Below, in pieces: positions 61,320 through 64,000 of a stretch of DNA of 64,000 bases (the stretch's first letter is position 1; each line of letters begins with the position of its first letter). The DNA comes from Hirundichthys speculiger (taxonomy: Eukaryota > Chordata > Actinopteri > Beloniformes > Exocoetidae): contig JAGFBZ010002379.1 of assembly GCA_018398805.1 (NCBI GenBank), positions 3,113,501-3,177,500 on the forward strand. Reading direction: 5' to 3'. A program made the translations under genes and the position numbers. The notes under the pieces were generated by a model, which saw nothing but the letters and a program-made list of their open reading frames with translations, searched no databases and was not told the origin of the DNA.

Positions 61320-62625
61320 AAAAATATTTTAAAAAATAAAATAAAATAATATCAATAAAAACTGATTTAAAAAAAAAAACAATTATTTAATAGAATACTC
61401 AATTTGAACAAAAAGCCAAGGAGAACAGATGAGACTTCAACAGTGATTTAAAAAGACCTAAAGCAGGTGCAGATCTTATTTGTGGTGGAAGACTGTTTCA
61501 GAATTTAGGTGTAACAATCCCAAAAGCCTGGTCACCCATCATTTTCAATTTTCTTCTGGGCAGCTCTAAGAGCATTTGATTGGATGAGCGTAACGTCCTG
61601 GCTGGAACATGTGCATGAAGTACCTCGGTCAAATAAGATGGTGCCAGCCCATTTATAGCTTTAAAAGCCAACAACAGAATTTAAAAATCAACCCCACATT
61701 GTGCAGGGAGCCAGTGAAGAGATCTTAAAACTGGTGGGCTGTGGTCCATCTTCCTCGTGTCAGTTAAAAGGTGGGCAGGCGTATTTTGCACCAGCTGCAG
61801 GCGGGTAGATGAGTGTTCCATACCTACGTTCAACGCATTGCAATAATCTAGACGTGATGTTATGAAGGCATCTATGATTCTCTCCAGATATTTAAGGGAG
61901 AGGTAGGGCTTAACTTTAGAAATCAGCCTCAACTGAAAAAAAACTTAACAGATGAAATCTGTTAATCATCAAAGTACACACCAAGAGTCTTGACTGAGGA
62001 ATGAACATGAGGAGAGAGAAGGCCAAGAGTATCTACATCCAGCAGCCCAGAAGGACCAAAGACCATCACCTCTGTGTTACTTTCATTTAGTGTAAGAAAG
62101 TTTAATACAGTCAAGCTTTAATGTCCTTCAGACAGTCCAGCAGGGGTTGCAATGAACCAATACTTTTAACCCTTGAGGGCATGTACATTTGTATTTCATC
62201 CACATGGAAAGTGGAAAAATACCTTATGCTTAATAAAAACAGACCCCAGAGGAAGCATGTCTGATGAAAAAAGCATCGGGCCCAAAACAGAACCCTGTGG
62301 AACACCACTGGTGAGTGCAGCCGTCCCAGAGGAGTGATCTCCCAAACAGACAGAAAACCTCCTGTCTGTTAAATGGGACTGGAACCATTTTAGTGCTGTG
62401 CCTCTAATGCCCACAATATTTTCCAAATGTGAGGGGAGAATTTTATGGTCCATCTGTATCAAAGGCAGCTGTTAAACCTAAAAGAACTGAAATAGCAGAC
62501 TCACCCAAGTCGACTGCTAAAATAAGATCATTATAAATGATCAGATCTTATAAATGATCTGAACTGCACTCAACAGTGCAGTTTCAGTGCTATGACAAGG
62601 TTTAAAGCCAGATTGAAACTTTTTA
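61320..62625 (-). mobile_element. L2-type non-LTR retrotransposon, 5'-truncated, minus strand
   Basis: The minus strand carries the C-terminal half of a reverse transcriptase. Beginning near 62625 are FQSGFKPCHSTETALL (thumb/finger side) and GIRGTALKWFQSHLTDRRFS (about 62345-62405), then TSGVPQGSVLGPMLF (about 62270-62315). The YADD catalytic box that should follow is lost in a frameshifted or deleted stretch. Further on come ITSRLDYCNALNVG and LRSLHWLPAQ (about 61690-61870), then the conserved tail around 61440-61680 (ALNGLAPSYLTEV, later WNSLPPQIRSAP with changes). Several frameshifts and stops make it a relic. L2 and related fish clades have this layout; the exact clade is uncertain. Confidence 0.85.
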
Positions 62626-62639
62626 TATATATTGTGTTG

Positions 62640-63125
62640 AGTGGACCCTCCACTACGCAGCACAACGAGTCTGAACCCTTCACTGAACAGCAGATATCAA
62701 TACCTCCACACCCAATGAAAATGTGTTATTCCACATTCTTGAGCTGGTAGTCATTTCAGACAGCCAAATCTATACATACTTTCACAATGTCTCCTTTAAG
62801 AAAACAGATTCATATTTGTTGATAAGATACGCCAAAAATATAATGAATACAAAAATGAAACTTCCTGGGTCTATTGTTTACACAATAATTTGGTTTTTTT
62901 TTTTGCATCACAAGTTTTCTGGAATTTGAGTTTAAATGAGTAAAGAGGTATTAGCTAAGAACATATGTAATGATTTGCATGAAAAGATGTGGCCATTAGT
63001 CTGAAAATAGAAGCTAAATTGAAAAAAATAATCTTGGAAGTTAAAAGAGACGTATTGTACCTGTTCTCAAAAGCTGACACAGTTTCCTGGGCTCTGTTCA
63101 TAGTAGTTTTATGAGACGGAGTCAA
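62640..63125. other. 5' flank, no gene seen
   Basis: AT-rich sequence between the L2 relic and a retroposon tail; nothing recognised. Confidence 0.5.
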
Positions 63126-63200
63126 ACACCTGATTTTACTTTACTTGTTGAATTTCCCTTCTGGGATTAATAAAGTAGTTTTCATTTCATTTCATTTCAC
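63126..63200 (+). repeat. Retroposon 3' tail with (ATTTC)n
   Basis: TTGAATTTCCCTTCTGGGAT and TAATAAAGTA are followed by repeats of CATTT/ATTTC, a usual fish LINE 3' end. Only the tail is present. Confidence 0.55.
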
Positions 63201-63540
63201 AGATGAGAAAATTCCAGTTCCCTTCTTTTTAAAAAAGACCAAACATATAAACATATTCAATCTGAATGGTGGTTAACATAACGGTGTTTGCTAACATAAA
63301 GGTAGTGTTGCTGTGTATATTTGATGTCCAAATCACAAAGCTTGCAAGGTAAACAATGATAAGGAAATTATATAATGAAGACAATGTGTGGAATGAAAAT
63401 CAAATGTAAATGTAAATACAAGCAATGTGAAATTAACAAAAAATATGCAAATCCCTTCAAATAATTACTCATATATACCCTTTTTGTGTTTTCATTAAGG
63501 CTATAATGAATGTTTACTTCATATTAATGTGGCTTTATGC

Positions 63541-63730
63541 ACAGCTGCACTACTTCCTGAAGTTCAGCCAGCTGCTTTGTTTCCAGTGTGCCATTAATTG
63601 ACAAACTGATTAATCCAGGTGTGTCTGACCTCACAGTAATGGTCAGACACACCTGGATTGATCAGTTTGTCCAATAATGGCACACTGGAAACAAAGCAGC
63701 TGGCTGAAGTTTAAGAAGTAGTGTAGCTGT
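63541..63730. repeat. 190-bp near-perfect hairpin (two 90-bp arms, 10-base loop)
   Basis: Arms 63541-63630 and 63641-63730 are inverted copies with only a few mismatches; the loop is TCACAGTAAT. Arm landmarks are AGCTGCTTTGTTTCCAGTGT and CCAGGTGTGTCTGACC. This is the form of a foldback miniature element; a hairpin RNA precursor is possible but unsupported. No clear target duplication. Confidence 0.85.
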
Positions 63731-64000
63731 GATTTTACCTTTTCTGTTCACCAAAAATGTAAAGGATACTGCTCGTGGTGGGCCCCAGAATATTTCCCTT
63801 ATTTACAAATCCCAAACTTGACAGGTATGCTGATACTGCTTCATATGACTGTAATTTGCCTCATGTAAGTAGTAACCGTCAGAGAAATATTTGAATTCGA
63901 AACGTAAATTTAAAGAATTCTGTTAAATTAGCTAAACTCAGAGAGTCCCTCAATTGAAACAGAGAATTTGGTTAAGTTTACCAGATATTTTGATCTATGT

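Overview
The window looks like nuclear DNA of a teleost fish. It is AT-rich and almost free of coding sequence. It carries Tc1-like transposons, hAT- and Harbinger-type miniature elements, L2-type LINE pieces and many (CA)n, (CT)n and (CATC)n microsatellites, a mix typical of ray-finned fish. It shows no bacterial-style gene arrangement and no CRISPR array, and I found no convincing rRNA or tRNA gene.

The one gene I can support is a member of the NHS (Nance-Horan syndrome) family, most likely nhsl1, on the minus strand. Its canonical first coding exon is at 59702-60020. It encodes 106 residues with a WAVE-homology domain and ends at a phase-1 GTGAGT donor. About 48 kb downstream in the gene, at 11127-11370, is a second exon-like ORF of 81 residues. 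It also starts with ATG, has an in-frame stop upstream and ends at a phase-1 GTGAGA donor. I read it as an alternative first coding exon, served by its own promoter and joined to the same exon 2, which lies beyond the left edge. Nearly everything from 1 to 59701 is therefore intron 1, and 60021-64000 is 5' UTR, promoter and 5' flank.

Mobile DNA from left to right: an LTR-free set made of a dispersed fish repeat (8388-8757), a 157-bp hAT miniature element with a perfect 8-bp target duplication (15264-15420), a Tc1-like element with about 200-bp terminal repeats (17031-18648), a second Tc1-like element with a 64-bp retroposon inserted in its right end (20400-21667), a 391-bp TTAA-flanked element (21752-22142), a 395-bp hAT element (36666-37060), a 547-bp Harbinger-like element (39313-39859), hAT-like elements near 44.1-44.8 kb, an old L2/repeat mosaic (45478-47800), a third Tc1 relic split by a (TC)n microsatellite (56250-56862), a 487-bp hAT element with perfect target duplication (57256-57742), a hAT-like element with a CTCF-like motif (60866-61250), an L2 reverse-transcriptase relic (61320-62625) and a 190-bp hairpin (63541-63730). 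All transposases seen are broken.

Between these lie long stretches of single-copy intron. A few short motifs in them stand out as possible regulatory sites: four GGTCA half-sites at exact 11-bp (DR5) spacing at 31011-31054, a CTCF-like site at 23138, a homeodomain-core cluster at 28362-28390, and paired RFX-like motifs at 33607-33660. These are inferences from motif shape alone.
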